Shown: positions 45,727 to 53,406 of the stretch, piece after piece
Position numbering within the stretch: position 1 is the stretch's first letter
Layout: each line of letters starts with the position of its first letter
Source: JAENVU01 sp963756815
Lineage (GTDB): Bacteria > Actinomycetota > Acidimicrobiia > IMCC26256 > JAENVU01
Assembly: GCA_963756815.1 (NCBI GenBank)
Contig: CAVWPR010000005.1
Location: 186,001 to 250,000 of the forward strand
Reading direction: 5' to 3'
Length of the DNA: 64,000 bases
Position numbers and translations under genes: made by a program
The notes under the pieces: generated by a model
What the model was told of the DNA's origin: nothing
The model's input: only the letters and a program-made list of their open reading frames with translations
Database searches by the model: none

Positions 45727-46836
45727 GTGCCCTGCGGATCGCGATCGACGGCACCCCTCTGCTGGGCTACCGCACCGGCGTCGGAGAGGTGGCTGCAGGG
45801 CTGCTGGCCGCACTCGCCCGCCGTGACGACGTCGACGTCCACGCGTACGCCCTCACCTGGCGCGGACGCGATGCCCTCGCGAGCGTGGTGCCACCCGGCG
45901 TGCGCCCGTCCACCCGGCCGATCCCGGCGCGCGTGGTGCGGGAGTGCTGGGGACGTGGTCTCTCGCGCCCGCGAGCCGAGGACTGGACGGGACCGGTCGA
46001 CGTCGTGCACGCGACCAACTTCATCGCCCCGCCGGCCCGGGCACCCGTCGTCGTGACCGTGCACGACGTGACCTTCCTGCGGTACCCGGAGCTCTGCACC
46101 CCCGACACGCTCCACTATCCCGGACTGCTGCGGCGAGCGATCGCGCGCGGGGCGGTGGTGCACACACCCAGCGAGTTCGTGGCCGGTGAGGTCCGGGAGC
46201 TCCTCGACGCGCCGGCCGATCGCGTCGTGGCCATCCCGTCCGGCATCCCGACCGTCCGCGACGGCGACGCCGCCCGTGGTCGGGCGCTTGCCGGCTCGGA
46301 CCGATACGTGCTCGCCCTGGGGACGATCGAGCCGCGGAAGAACCTCGCCACACTGGTGCGCGCGTTCGACCGGGTGGCCGGGACCGATCCGGAGCTCGGT
46401 CTCGTGCTGGCCGGCCCGCCGGGCTGGGACGCGGCTCGGGTCCAGGCCGCGTGCGACGCGAGCGCGCGCGCGCCGGCGCATCGTGCAGACGGGGTTCGTC
46501 GGCGAGCGCGACCGCTCCGATCTCCTCGCGGGCGCCACGGTGTTCGTGTACCCGTCCGTGTACGAAGGGTTCGGCTTCCCTCCGCTCGAGGCGATGCAGT
46601 GCGGCGTGCCGGTCGTCGCCGGCGACGCCGGGGCGCTGCCCGAGGTGCTCGGGGACGCGGCACTGCTCGTCCCGCCGACCGACGAAGGCGCCCTCGCCGA
46701 TGCGATCCGCGTCTTCGCCGATCCCGACACCCCCCAACGCGCCATCCACATCGACCGCGGCCGCGCGCGCGTCGGCCGGTACGACTGGGATTCGACCGCG
46801 ACGCGGATGGTCGAGCTCTACCGGAGTCTCACGTGA
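45727..46836 (+). CDS. Family 4 glycosyltransferase, two frameshifts
   Basis: About 370 residues. After GTG 45727 one base change allows LRIAIDGTPLLGYRTGVGEVAAGLLAAL, the usual GT4 N-terminus. The middle reads VTVHDVTFLRYPELCTPDTLHY and LALGTIEPRKNLATLVRAF. Near 46465 the frame returns: RIVQTGFVGERDRSDLLAGATVFVYPSVYEGFGFPPLEAMQCG carries the donor-binding E-G-F-G-F-P-x-x-E motif. MshA/mannosyltransferase-like GT-B enzyme. First of three GT4s in a row; its stop overlaps a tiny reading frame leading to the next gene. Confidence 0.83.
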
Positions 46837-46918
46837 GCGGCGCCACGCCGCGGCGGGCCTGGGCGACGCTCGCCGCGAGGCCCGAGCGGTCGCTGCACCA
46901 GGCACCGGTGCGGGAACG

Positions 46919-48001
46919 ATGAAGGCCGGCCTGCACGTCGGTCAGCTCCTCCAGCCGGTGCCCGGGGGGATCGGCCGCTACATCGTCCACCTCGCCCGCA
47001 ACCTCCCCGCGGCCGGTGTCGAGGTGGTCCCCTTCGGTGCCGGCGCACCGAGTCCCCGGGTCCAGAACCTGATCGGCACCACGGTCGACGTGGGGTGGCC
47101 GCACGGTCCGATCCGCTACGAGATGTGGCACCGGTTCCGCCGGCCCCGGGTGGCACTCGACGTGTCGGTGATCCACGCGCCGAGTCTCGCGGTGCCCGCG
47201 GTGCGGGACGTCCCGCTGGTCGTGACCGTCCACGACGTCGCCTTCCTGCGCGAGCCCGAAGCCTTCACCCGCCGCGGGCTCACCTTCCACCGGCGCGGCC
47301 TCGAGATCGCGCACAAGGAGGCCGCCGCGGTCATCACCGCGTCCCGCTTCGCGCGCGACGAGCTGATCGACGTCGGCTTCGACAAGGATCGGATCCATCT
47401 CGCGCCGCACGGCGTCGAGACCCGCGTGCCCGAGAGCGGGGAGCAGATGCGGGCCCGTCTCGCCGCCCTCGGGCTCGACCGGCCCTTCGTCGTCGCGGTG
47501 GGGACCATCGAGCCGCGCAAGGGCCTCGACACGCTCGCCGCCGCGCTCGTGATCGCGCGACGGTCCGAGCCCGACCTCGAGCTCGCAATCGTCGGCCCGT
47601 CGGGCTGGTTGGCCGTCCCGGGGCTCGACGGCCCCGGGATCCACCGGATCGGCACCGTCGACGAACGGACCCTCGACGCCGTCTACCGCAATGCCCTCGC
47701 GTGTGCGGTGCCCTCCCGGTACGAGGGGTTCGGCCTGCCCGCGCTGGAGGCGATGGCGCGCGGCTGCCCGGTGATCGCGAGCAACGCGACCAGCCTGCCC
47801 GAGGTGGTCGGGACCGCCGGTACGCTCGTCCCGGTGGGTGACGTCGAGGCGTGGGCGCACGCACTCGTGACGACCGTGCGCGACGACGCCCTGCGCGAGG
47901 AGATGTCCCGACGCGGTCGCGAGCGCGCCGCCGGATTCACCTGGCTGGGCTCGGCGCACGCGCACGCCGCGGCCTACGCCGCCGCGGTCGACGCCTCGTA
48001 G
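46919..48001 (+). CDS. Family 4 glycosyltransferase
   Basis: 360 residues, ATG 46919. VGQLLQPVPGGIGRYIVHLARNL is the GT4 acceptor-side loop with the Gly-Gly-Ile-Gly turn; VTVHDVAFLREPEAFTRRG, VGTIEPRKGLDTLAAAL, and PSRYEGFGLPALEAMARGCPVIASNATSLPEV make the donor site. Cytosolic retaining glycosyltransferase. Intact, unlike the GT4 before it. Followed after 1 base by the next GT4, so likely one transcript. Confidence 0.92.
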   Translation: MKAGLHVGQLLQPVPGGIGRYIVHLARNLPAAGVEVVPFGAGAPSPRVQNLIGTTVDVGWPHGPIRYEMWHRFRRPRVALDVSVIHAPSLAVPAVRDVPLVVTVHDVAFLREPEAFTRRGLTFHRRGLEIAHKEAAAVITASRFARDELIDVGFDKDRIHLAPHGVETRVPESGEQMRARLAALGLDRPFVVAVGTIEPRKGLDTLAAALVIARRSEPDLELAIVGPSGWLAVPGLDGPGIHRIGTVDERTLDAVYRNALACAVPSRYEGFGLPALEAMARGCPVIASNATSLPEVVGTAGTLVPVGDVEAWAHALVTTVRDDALREEMSRRGRERAAGFTWLGSAHAHAAAYAAAVDAS

Positions 48002-48002
48002 C

Positions 48003-49127
48003 ATGCCCGGGGTGCGGCTGCTGCTCGACGTGTCCGCGGTGCCCGCGCGACCCGTCGGTGCCGGCGTCTACACGGTCGCACTCACGCGCGAGCTCGCCGC
48101 GCGCAACGTGGTCGACCTCCATCTCGTGACGCGTCAGGCCGACACCGCCCGGTGGTCCGACATCGCCCCGAAGGCGACCCTGCACCCCGAGGTCCCCAAC
48201 TCGCGTCCCCGTCGCCTGCTGTGGGAGCAGATCGGCGCGCCGCGCCTCGCCACGCGCGTCGGCGCCGACCTCTGGCACGGCCCGCACTACACGCTCCCGC
48301 TGCGGCTCACGATCCCGACGGTGGTCACGGTCCACGATCTCACCTTCTTCGAGCACCCCGAGTGGCACGAACGCTCGAAGGTCGCGTTCTTCCGCCGGAT
48401 GATCCGTTCGAGCACGCGCCGCGCCCGGGCGGTGATCGCGGTGAGCGCGCACACCCGCGACCGACTCGTCGCCGTGCTCGCACCGACCGCACCGGTGTTC
48501 GTGGCGCACCACGGCGTCGACCACGCGCGCTTCACCACGACCGGCGCCGACGACCTCGGTCGCCTCGCCGCGATCGGCATCCGCCCGCCGTACGTGGCGT
48601 TCGCGGCCACGCTCGAGCCCCGCAAGGACGTGCCGTCACTCGTCGACGCCTTCGCCCGGATCGCACCCGACCATCCGGGCCTGACCCTGGTGATCGCAGG
48701 GCGCGACGGCTGGGGCGCGGTCGCGGTCCGTGAGGCCGCGGCGCGCAGCGGGGTCACGACACGGATCGCCCGCATCGGCTGGATGGACGACGACGTCCTC
48801 CCCGCCTTCTTCCGGCGGGCGGACGCCGTCGCCTACCCGTCCCTCGAGGAGGGCTTCGGCCTCCCTGCGCTCGAGGCGCTGGCCTGCGGCGCGGTCCTCG
48901 TCACCACGACCGGCTCCGCAATGGAGGAGGTCGTCGGCGATGCCGCCCTCCTCGTCCGGCCCCGGGATCCGGCCGGGCTCGCCGCCGCGCTCGGCCGGGC
49001 ACTCACCGACGACGCACTCCGGTCACGACTCCGTACCGCCGGACCCCGCCGCGCCCAGGAATTCACGTGGGCCGCGTCGGTCGACCAACATCTCGCCGCC
49101 TACACCGCGGCACTGGGAGACAGATGA
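48003..49127 (+). CDS. Family 4 glycosyltransferase
   Basis: 374 residues, ATG 48003. RLLLDVSAVPARPVGAGVYTVALTREL, VTVHDLTFFEHPEWHERSKVAFFRRMI, FAATLEPRKDVPSLVDAFARI, and PSLEEGFGLPALEALACGAVLVTT (E-E-G-F-G-L-P-x-x-E). Third GT4 of the locus; all three share the VTVHD and ATLEPRK-type segments, so they probably add successive sugars of the same oligosaccharide. The stop overlaps the next start (ATGATG). Confidence 0.92.
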   Translation: MPGVRLLLDVSAVPARPVGAGVYTVALTRELAARNVVDLHLVTRQADTARWSDIAPKATLHPEVPNSRPRRLLWEQIGAPRLATRVGADLWHGPHYTLPLRLTIPTVVTVHDLTFFEHPEWHERSKVAFFRRMIRSSTRRARAVIAVSAHTRDRLVAVLAPTAPVFVAHHGVDHARFTTTGADDLGRLAAIGIRPPYVAFAATLEPRKDVPSLVDAFARIAPDHPGLTLVIAGRDGWGAVAVREAAARSGVTTRIARIGWMDDDVLPAFFRRADAVAYPSLEEGFGLPALEALACGAVLVTTTGSAMEEVVGDAALLVRPRDPAGLAAALGRALTDDALRSRLRTAGPRRAQEFTWAASVDQHLAAYTAALGDR

Positions 49128-50047
49128 TGCGTGCAGCCGTCACCGGCGCCGGCGGGTTCGTCGGGCCGCACCTCGTCGCGCACCTCCGTGCGAGCGGCGA
49201 CGACGTCACCGAGATGGACCTCCTCGGGCCGGTCGAGATCGACGTCACGGACGCCGACTCCGCGCTCTCGTGCATCGACGCGGCCCGCCCCGAGGTCGTG
49301 TACCACCTCGCGGCCCTCAGCCACGTCGGGCAGTCGTGGTCGAGCCCGGGACGGAGCTTCCGGGTCAACGCGGAGGGCACGCTGCACGTGCTGCGCGCCT
49401 GCCTCGAGGCGAAGGTGCCTCGCGTCGTCGTCATCCTGAGCTCCGAGGTGTACGGCAACGCGCCGCCGGGTGCGGCACCGCTGCGCGAGGACGCACCGCT
49501 CCGCCCGGTCACCCCGTACGGGGCGAGCAAGGCGGCCGCGGACCTCGTGGCGCTCCAGATGCATCTCGCGGACCGGCTCGACGTCGTGCGGGTCCGCCCG
49601 TTCGGGCACACGGGTCCCGGCCAGTCGGACCAGTTCGTGGTCCCGGCCCTCGCCATGCGGATCGCGCGGGCGGAGCGCGACGGTGTGGACGAGATCCCCG
49701 TGGGCTCGCTCGACGCCGTCCGGGACCTCTCCGACGTCCGGGACGTGGTGCGGGCGTACCGGCTCCTCGCCCTCGCCGGTGAAGCGGGCGAGGCCTACAA
49801 CGTGTGCTCGGGCATCGGCGTGAGCATCCGCGAGATCGCCGACACGCTGCTCGCCCACGCGACCCGACCGATCCGTCTCGTCACGGATCCGGCGCTCGTG
49901 CGCCCCGTCGACGCCCCCCGGATGGTGGGCGACAACACGCGGCTCCGGGAGCGCACCGGATGGACCCCGGAAATCCCGTTGGCCCGCACCCTGGCCGACG
50001 TGCTGGCCGCGGCGCGGGTCGCGGCCGCCGCCGAGCCGGCCGGCTGA
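49124..50047 (+). CDS. NAD(P)-dependent sugar reductase/epimerase, RMD-like
   Basis: 307 residues, ATG 49124 (49127 also possible). AAVTGAGGFVGPHLVAHLR, DVTDADSALSCI, YHLAALSHVGQSW, SSEVYG, YGASKAAAD (catalytic Tyr and Lys), RVRPFGHTGPGQSDQFVVPALA, and LDAVRDLSDVRDVVRAY match GDP-4-dehydro-6-deoxy-D-mannose reductase (RMD) and close relatives. Would supply GDP-D-rhamnose or GDP-talose to the three GT4s. GDP-mannose 4,6-dehydratase is not in the window, so the donor is inference. Confidence 0.87.
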   Translation: MMRAAVTGAGGFVGPHLVAHLRASGDDVTEMDLLGPVEIDVTDADSALSCIDAARPEVVYHLAALSHVGQSWSSPGRSFRVNAEGTLHVLRACLEAKVPRVVVILSSEVYGNAPPGAAPLREDAPLRPVTPYGASKAAADLVALQMHLADRLDVVRVRPFGHTGPGQSDQFVVPALAMRIARAERDGVDEIPVGSLDAVRDLSDVRDVVRAYRLLALAGEAGEAYNVCSGIGVSIREIADTLLAHATRPIRLVTDPALVRPVDAPRMVGDNTRLRERTGWTPEIPLARTLADVLAAARVAAAAEPAG

Positions 50048-50052
50048 CGAGC

Positions 50053-50808
50053 TCAGGGCTCCTGGCGGTCCAGCCAGCCGAGCAGCATCGCGACGGCCCG
50101 CGGATCGTGGCGGAGCCGGCGGCCACCGTTGGCGATGACCCGCAGCTCCGCGCTGCCGTGCGCCTCGGCGAGCCGGATCGCGTCCGTCACCGGGACGACG
50201 TCGTCCTCGGTGCCGTGGATGAGGAGGAGCGGCCTCGGCGCGAACCGCCGCGCGCTCGCCACGGAGTCGATGGCAGCCATCTCGCGGGCCCACGCGCCGG
50301 CGTCGACCGGCGCCCGCTCGGACTCGAAGACACCCATGCTGCGGCAGTGCCGCGCGAAGCGTGCCGCGTCGCGCGACCAGTCGCGCAGCTCCACCGGCGC
50401 GCCCAGCGCGGCGATGCCCCGTACCCGGCGATCGCGTGCGCCGACGTCGAGCGCGAGCGCGCCGCCCACGCCGGTGCCGACGATCCAGACGCCGGCGCCG
50501 TCAGCCGCGTCGTCGTCGGCGGCAACCGCGTCGATCGCGAACCGCAGGTCGGCCTCCCAGCCCGCGATCGAGAAGTCGCCGTGCGAGCCGCCCGTGCCGC
50601 GGAAGTTGAAGGTGAGCACGCGCCATCCCGCCTGCGCGGCGATGCGATCGGCCAGCTCGGGAAAGGTGAGTCCGCTCGCGACCGAGCCGCGCGGTGGCGT
50701 GGGGAAGTCGTGGCACAGCACGAGACCGGGTGACGTGCCGCTCGACGCCGGGCGCGCCCAATGCGACGCGAGCACCGTGCCGTCGGGATGTTCGAGCGTC
50801 AGGTCCAC
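50053..50808 (-). CDS. Alpha/beta hydrolase
   Basis: 251 residues, GTG 50808 preceded by GAGGAG. LVLCHDFPTPPRGS (oxyanion region), VLTFNFRGTGGSHGDFSIAGWEADLRFAID, then VWIVGTGVGGALALDVGA at the nucleophile elbow, where the usual G-x-S-x-G is G-T-G-V-G with no Ser, and HGTEDDVVPV (acid). The missing nucleophile suggests an altered or lost esterase activity, or a different residue in use. Convergent with the RMD-like gene. Confidence 0.85.
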   Translation of the reverse strand: MDLTLEHPDGTVLASHWARPASSGTSPGLVLCHDFPTPPRGSVASGLTFPELADRIAAQAGWRVLTFNFRGTGGSHGDFSIAGWEADLRFAIDAVAADDDAADGAGVWIVGTGVGGALALDVGARDRRVRGIAALGAPVELRDWSRDAARFARHCRSMGVFESERAPVDAGAWAREMAAIDSVASARRFAPRPLLLIHGTEDDVVPVTDAIRLAEAHGSAELRVIANGGRRLRHDPRAVAMLLGWLDRQEP

Positions 50809-50832
50809 CGAGTCTCCTCGTCGCGGAGCACC

Positions 50833-50838
50833 ATTATC
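50833..50838 (-). promoter_or_regulatory. -10 element GATAAT for the hydrolase gene
   Basis: On the minus strand GATAAT is 24 bases from GTG 50808 with a GAGGAG ribosome-binding site between. It overlaps the plus-strand -10 TATCCT, so the two divergent promoters share bases. Confidence 0.42.
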
Positions 50839-50840
50839 CT
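50835..50840 (+). promoter_or_regulatory. -10 element TATCCT, leaderless DUF1802 promoter
   Basis: TATCCT, 7 bases, GTG 50848. No ribosome-binding site. Confidence 0.52.
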
Positions 50841-50847
50841 GGCGATC

Positions 50848-51461
50848 GTGACCGACACCGTGCTCGAGGTCCCCAGCATTCAAGGAATGGGCCGTCGTGG
50901 TGCGCGCGCTCCTCGAGGGCGAGCAGATCATCGACGTCCGCAAGGGTGGGCTGCGCGAGGCCGGACGGCACTTCTCGGTCCGAGGCGACCCGCGTCTGGC
51001 TCTACCCGACCGTCGAGCACCAACAGCCGGACCTGGTGAAGCCGGCCTACCGCCGGTGGGTGACCGCGACGGAGACCGAGGCGCCGGCGGACCGGGCCGT
51101 GCGCGTCGAGGGCTGGGCCGACATCGTGGGTGTCGCCACCGTGAGCGAGCCCGAGGTGCTCGACGCGCTGGACGGCAAGGTCGTGTGGACCCGCAGCTAC
51201 GTGGAGACGCGCTTGCGTTGGAAGGCGCGCGATCCGCTGCACGTGCTCGCGCTCCGCGTGCACCGCCTGGCCGAGCCCATCGTGGTGCCGTTCCGCGACG
51301 GGTACGGCGGCTGCACCTCGTGGGTCGACCTCGCCGGTCTCCCCGATCCGCAACAGGTCGAGTCGACTCCTGCCCTCTCCGACGTCGCGTTCGACGCCCG
51401 GTACAAGGGCGCGTCCGAGGTGGTCGGCGGGTTCGTCGCGCCCTCTGTCGACGACGCCTGA
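50848..51461 (+). CDS. DUF1802 family protein, two frameshifts
   Basis: About 204 residues from GTG 50848. Dropping one base near 50878 gives FKEWAVVVRALLEGEQIIDVRKGGLREAG, and one G near 50985 gives ATRVWLYPTVEHQQPDLVKPAY, both hallmark DUF1802 blocks. The remainder (ADIVGVATVSEPEVLDAL, RWKARDPLHVLALRVHRLAEP) is in the third frame to the stop at 51461. Function of the family is unknown. The distinctive K-E-W and W-L-Y-P-T motifs make the assignment firm despite the breaks. Confidence 0.82.
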
Positions 51462-51470
51462 CGCGCCGGA

Positions 51471-52178
51471 TCAGCTCGTCACGACGCGCGGGAACCGCGA
51501 CGCGCCGTCCCACTCCGACGCGACGGTGCGTGCCTGCGAGAGATCACGCTCGAGCTGCTTCAGCCGGTGGGTCTGCGAGCGGCCCGGATAGTGGTTGATC
51601 CGGGGATGGCGGGCCTCGTCGACCCGGATGCTGTTCCAGGATCGGTCGATGAACCGGGTCCGGCGCAGCATCGGCGTCGGCCGCACGAGGTCGACGCGTG
51701 GGTCCACCGAGTACCCGAGCTCGTCGAGGAACGCGGCGTTCTCCCACCAGCGGTGGTCGAGGAACTCGGTCCGGTTCCAGACGCGCTCGACGAACTCACG
51801 GACGCCGTCGTCCCTGCGCAGCACCCAGACACCGCAGTTGGGGATCACCTGGCCGTCGTACTCGTGCGCCACGACACCCATCAGGTCGTCGGGACCGAGC
51901 TCGTCCGCGATGTCCGAGCGGGGGTCGACGATCGATGCGTCGGCGTCGACCCACACCACCAGGTCGTACTCGTCGAAGAGCTCGAGGAAGAACGGGAGCT
52001 TGTTCCACGACGGCGCCCGATCGGGCGCGGTGAGCACACGGCGGACCGCGAGGTCGTAGCCGTGACGATCGGCGAAGATCTCGAAGCTCGGGCCCGAGAG
52101 CTCGAAGAGCTCTTCGTGCGGACCGGTCGCGATCGTGCAGAGGACCTTGCGCTCGTCGCCGGGCCGGACGTCGGTCAT
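51471..52178 (-). CDS. GMA12/MNN10-like galactosyl/mannosyltransferase family protein
   Basis: 235 residues from ATG 52178 (the open frame continues to 52364, with another ATG near 52295). KVLCTIATGPHEELFELSGPSFEIFADRHGYDL, SWNKLPFFLELFDEYDLVVWVDADASIVDPRSD with the D-x-D metal site, then NCGVWVLRRDD and HRWWENAAFLDELGY, resemble the GT34-type fold. Cytosolic, no membrane segment. The acceptor is unknown. Convergent with the DUF1802 gene. Confidence 0.78.
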   Translation of the reverse strand: MTDVRPGDERKVLCTIATGPHEELFELSGPSFEIFADRHGYDLAVRRVLTAPDRAPSWNKLPFFLELFDEYDLVVWVDADASIVDPRSDIADELGPDDLMGVVAHEYDGQVIPNCGVWVLRRDDGVREFVERVWNRTEFLDHRWWENAAFLDELGYSVDPRVDLVRPTPMLRRTRFIDRSWNSIRVDEARHPRINHYPGRSQTHRLKQLERDLSQARTVASEWDGASRFPRVVTS

Positions 52179-52380
52179 CCGGACGATCTCGACGTGGCGC
52201 GACGACCCGTTGCGAAGCGGTTCCGCGTCGGCCGACCGTGCGGGCGGCGTGTCGATCGACGGGCGGAACGCCCGGGACCCCCTCGCACGACGCATCCGGT
52301 CCAGGCTACGGGACCGGGACCGGCGATCCGAGAACGTGCCGCCGCACCGGGCCGGACGACCCATCGCGCGAAGCAGCGCG

Positions 52381-52569
52381 TCAGGCGGGGCGGTAGCCGC
52401 GGTTCCGGGCCTCGGACGGCTGGTCGGGCGCGAAGCAGGCGAACTGCTCCGAGCGCATCAGCTCGTCGACGGCATCGGCGTCGACGTCGGGATCGTCGAG
52501 GTCGTAGTAGCGCTGCGTCCGCTTGTCGCCGACGTAGCGGAACTCCTCGAACTTCGTGGGCCGACTCAT
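52381..52569 (-). CDS. Small conserved hypothetical protein (62 residues)
   Basis: ATG 52569. Rich in acidic and aromatic residues: KFEEFRYVGDKRTQRYYDLDDPDVDADAVDELM, then FACFAPDQPSEARNRGYRP. No membrane segment. A leaderless-type -10 (TAGGCT) is 7 bases upstream of the start. Codon use is normal for the window, so I regard it as a real gene of unknown role. Confidence 0.72.
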   Translation of the reverse strand: MSRPTKFEEFRYVGDKRTQRYYDLDDPDVDADAVDELMRSEQFACFAPDQPSEARNRGYRPA

Positions 52570-52576
52570 GGTCTCG

Positions 52577-52582
52577 AGCCTA
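52577..52582 (-). promoter_or_regulatory. -10 element TAGGCT, leaderless promoter of the 62-residue protein
   Basis: Minus-strand TAGGCT, 7 bases, ATG 52569, no ribosome-binding site. Confidence 0.55.
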
Positions 52583-52633
52583 GGCGTGGCGATTCGCGGG
52601 TCCCGCTTCGTCGCGCGCGAGGCCTCCCCGGAC

Positions 52634-52672
52634 GCGGGTGAGGGAGGGCCATCGGGACCCTCCCTCACTCGC
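52634..52672. terminator. Strong bidirectional hairpin
   Basis: GTGAGGGAGGG (52638-52648) pairs with CCCTCCCTCAC (52658-52668), loop 9 bases; flanking GCG/CGC extends it to about 15 pairs with one G-T. It lies between the tiny frame at 52777 and the 62-residue gene. No T tract, but the most stable hairpin seen in the window. Confidence 0.62.
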
Positions 52673-52776
52673 ACAGCTTCTGGAACCACGTCCGGGGACG
52701 CTCGGGGGGGACCGGCTCCCGACCCGGTGATCGTGGCGGCGCGGCGGTTGGATTCCGCCAGGTCCGAAGTGGACGG

Positions 52777-52818
52777 CTAGCGGCCGCGCACCTCCAGGGT
52801 CCCATGTTGATCATGCAT
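52777..52818 (-). CDS. 13-residue leader peptide candidate (MHDQHGTLEVRGR)
   Basis: ATG 52818 to TAG 52777. It is preceded by AAAGGAGGTGG, an essentially perfect match to the 16S 3' end, 9-10 bases before the ATG, while most genes here lack a ribosome-binding site. Downstream within 110 bases is the strong hairpin at 52634. No amino-acid run suggests classical attenuation. A real translated peptide or a ribosome-dependent regulatory element are both possible. Confidence 0.45.
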   Translation of the reverse strand: MHDQHGTLEVRGR

Positions 52819-52840
52819 GTATGGACCACCTCCTTTCCCT

Positions 52841-52858
52841 GGTACGGGAATTCGTACC
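52841..52858. promoter_or_regulatory. Operator-like dyad GGTACG-N6-CGTACC
   Basis: GGTACGGGAATTCGTACC, with one further T/A pair on the outside. It sits just upstream of the perfect Shine-Dalgarno of the 13-residue frame, the position of a repressor site. The binding protein is unknown. TACGAAT within it could serve as a minus-strand -10. Confidence 0.5.
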
Positions 52859-52913
52859 ACGGTGGAGGACCCCGCGGGGACGGTTTCGGCGCAGATCACG
52901 TGAACGGCGTGCG

Positions 52914-53345
52914 TCAGGCCTCGTCGGCTTCCCGGCCGATGGCCCCGATGTAGCGGAGATAGTCGAGCTGGCACTCCATCACGGCCTCGACCTGCTCGGG
53001 GAGATACGCCTCGCCGGTCGCGGCACACCGATCGACGATGTAGCCGACGGCCTCCTCCGGCAGGAAGACGAGCGGGACGTCCGCCTCCGTGCGGGTGCCG
53101 TTGTGCGACACGCCCCGCTGCCGGAAGTACTCCATCTGGAACCCGATGATCCGCTCGACGTCACGTTCGGTGAGCGTCGCCGCCACGAGGTCGTCGAGAT
53201 GCTCCACGACCCAGCCGAGCGCGTCGTCGGGATCGAACACCGCGTCGGGCGGCTCCTCGCTCAGGCGCGCCGCTTCGCGGAAGACGAGCGCGGCCGCGAT
53301 CGCGAGCACGACGCCGAGGACGACGAACACGACGACCCACGTCAC
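52914..53345 (-). CDS. Membrane-anchored hypothetical protein
   Basis: 143 residues, GTG 53345. One N-terminal helix (VVVFVVLGVVLAIAAALVF) followed by an acidic cytosolic or exterior domain: DPDDALGWVVEHLDDLVAATLTERDVERIIGFQMEYFRQRGV and EEAVGYIVDRCAATGEAYLPEQVEAVMECQLDYL, which look like two related helical repeats. No family recognised. Confidence 0.75.
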   Translation of the reverse strand: MTWVVVFVVLGVVLAIAAALVFREAARLSEEPPDAVFDPDDALGWVVEHLDDLVAATLTERDVERIIGFQMEYFRQRGVSHNGTRTEADVPLVFLPEEAVGYIVDRCAATGEAYLPEQVEAVMECQLDYLRYIGAIGREADEA

Positions 53346-53372
53346 GCGAGATCACCAACCGACGCGCGTTCT

Positions 53373-53388
53373 GCACCCCATGGGGTGC
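53373..53388. promoter_or_regulatory. 16-bp perfect palindrome GCACCCCATGGGGTGC
   Basis: Loop-less palindrome between the acyl-CoA dehydrogenase stop (53407) and the next start (53345). Shape of a dimeric regulator site; it could also end the upstream transcript. Confidence 0.42.
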
Positions 53389-53406
53389 GATACGAGCGCG
53401 GGTCCG

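Noticed and set aside
46833..46922. A 29-codon frame overlapping the GT4 stop and the next GT4 start (VSGATPRRAW...)
   Set aside because: Overlaps at both ends are attractive, but the sequence has no structure I recognise and no ribosome-binding site; it is probably just the spacer.
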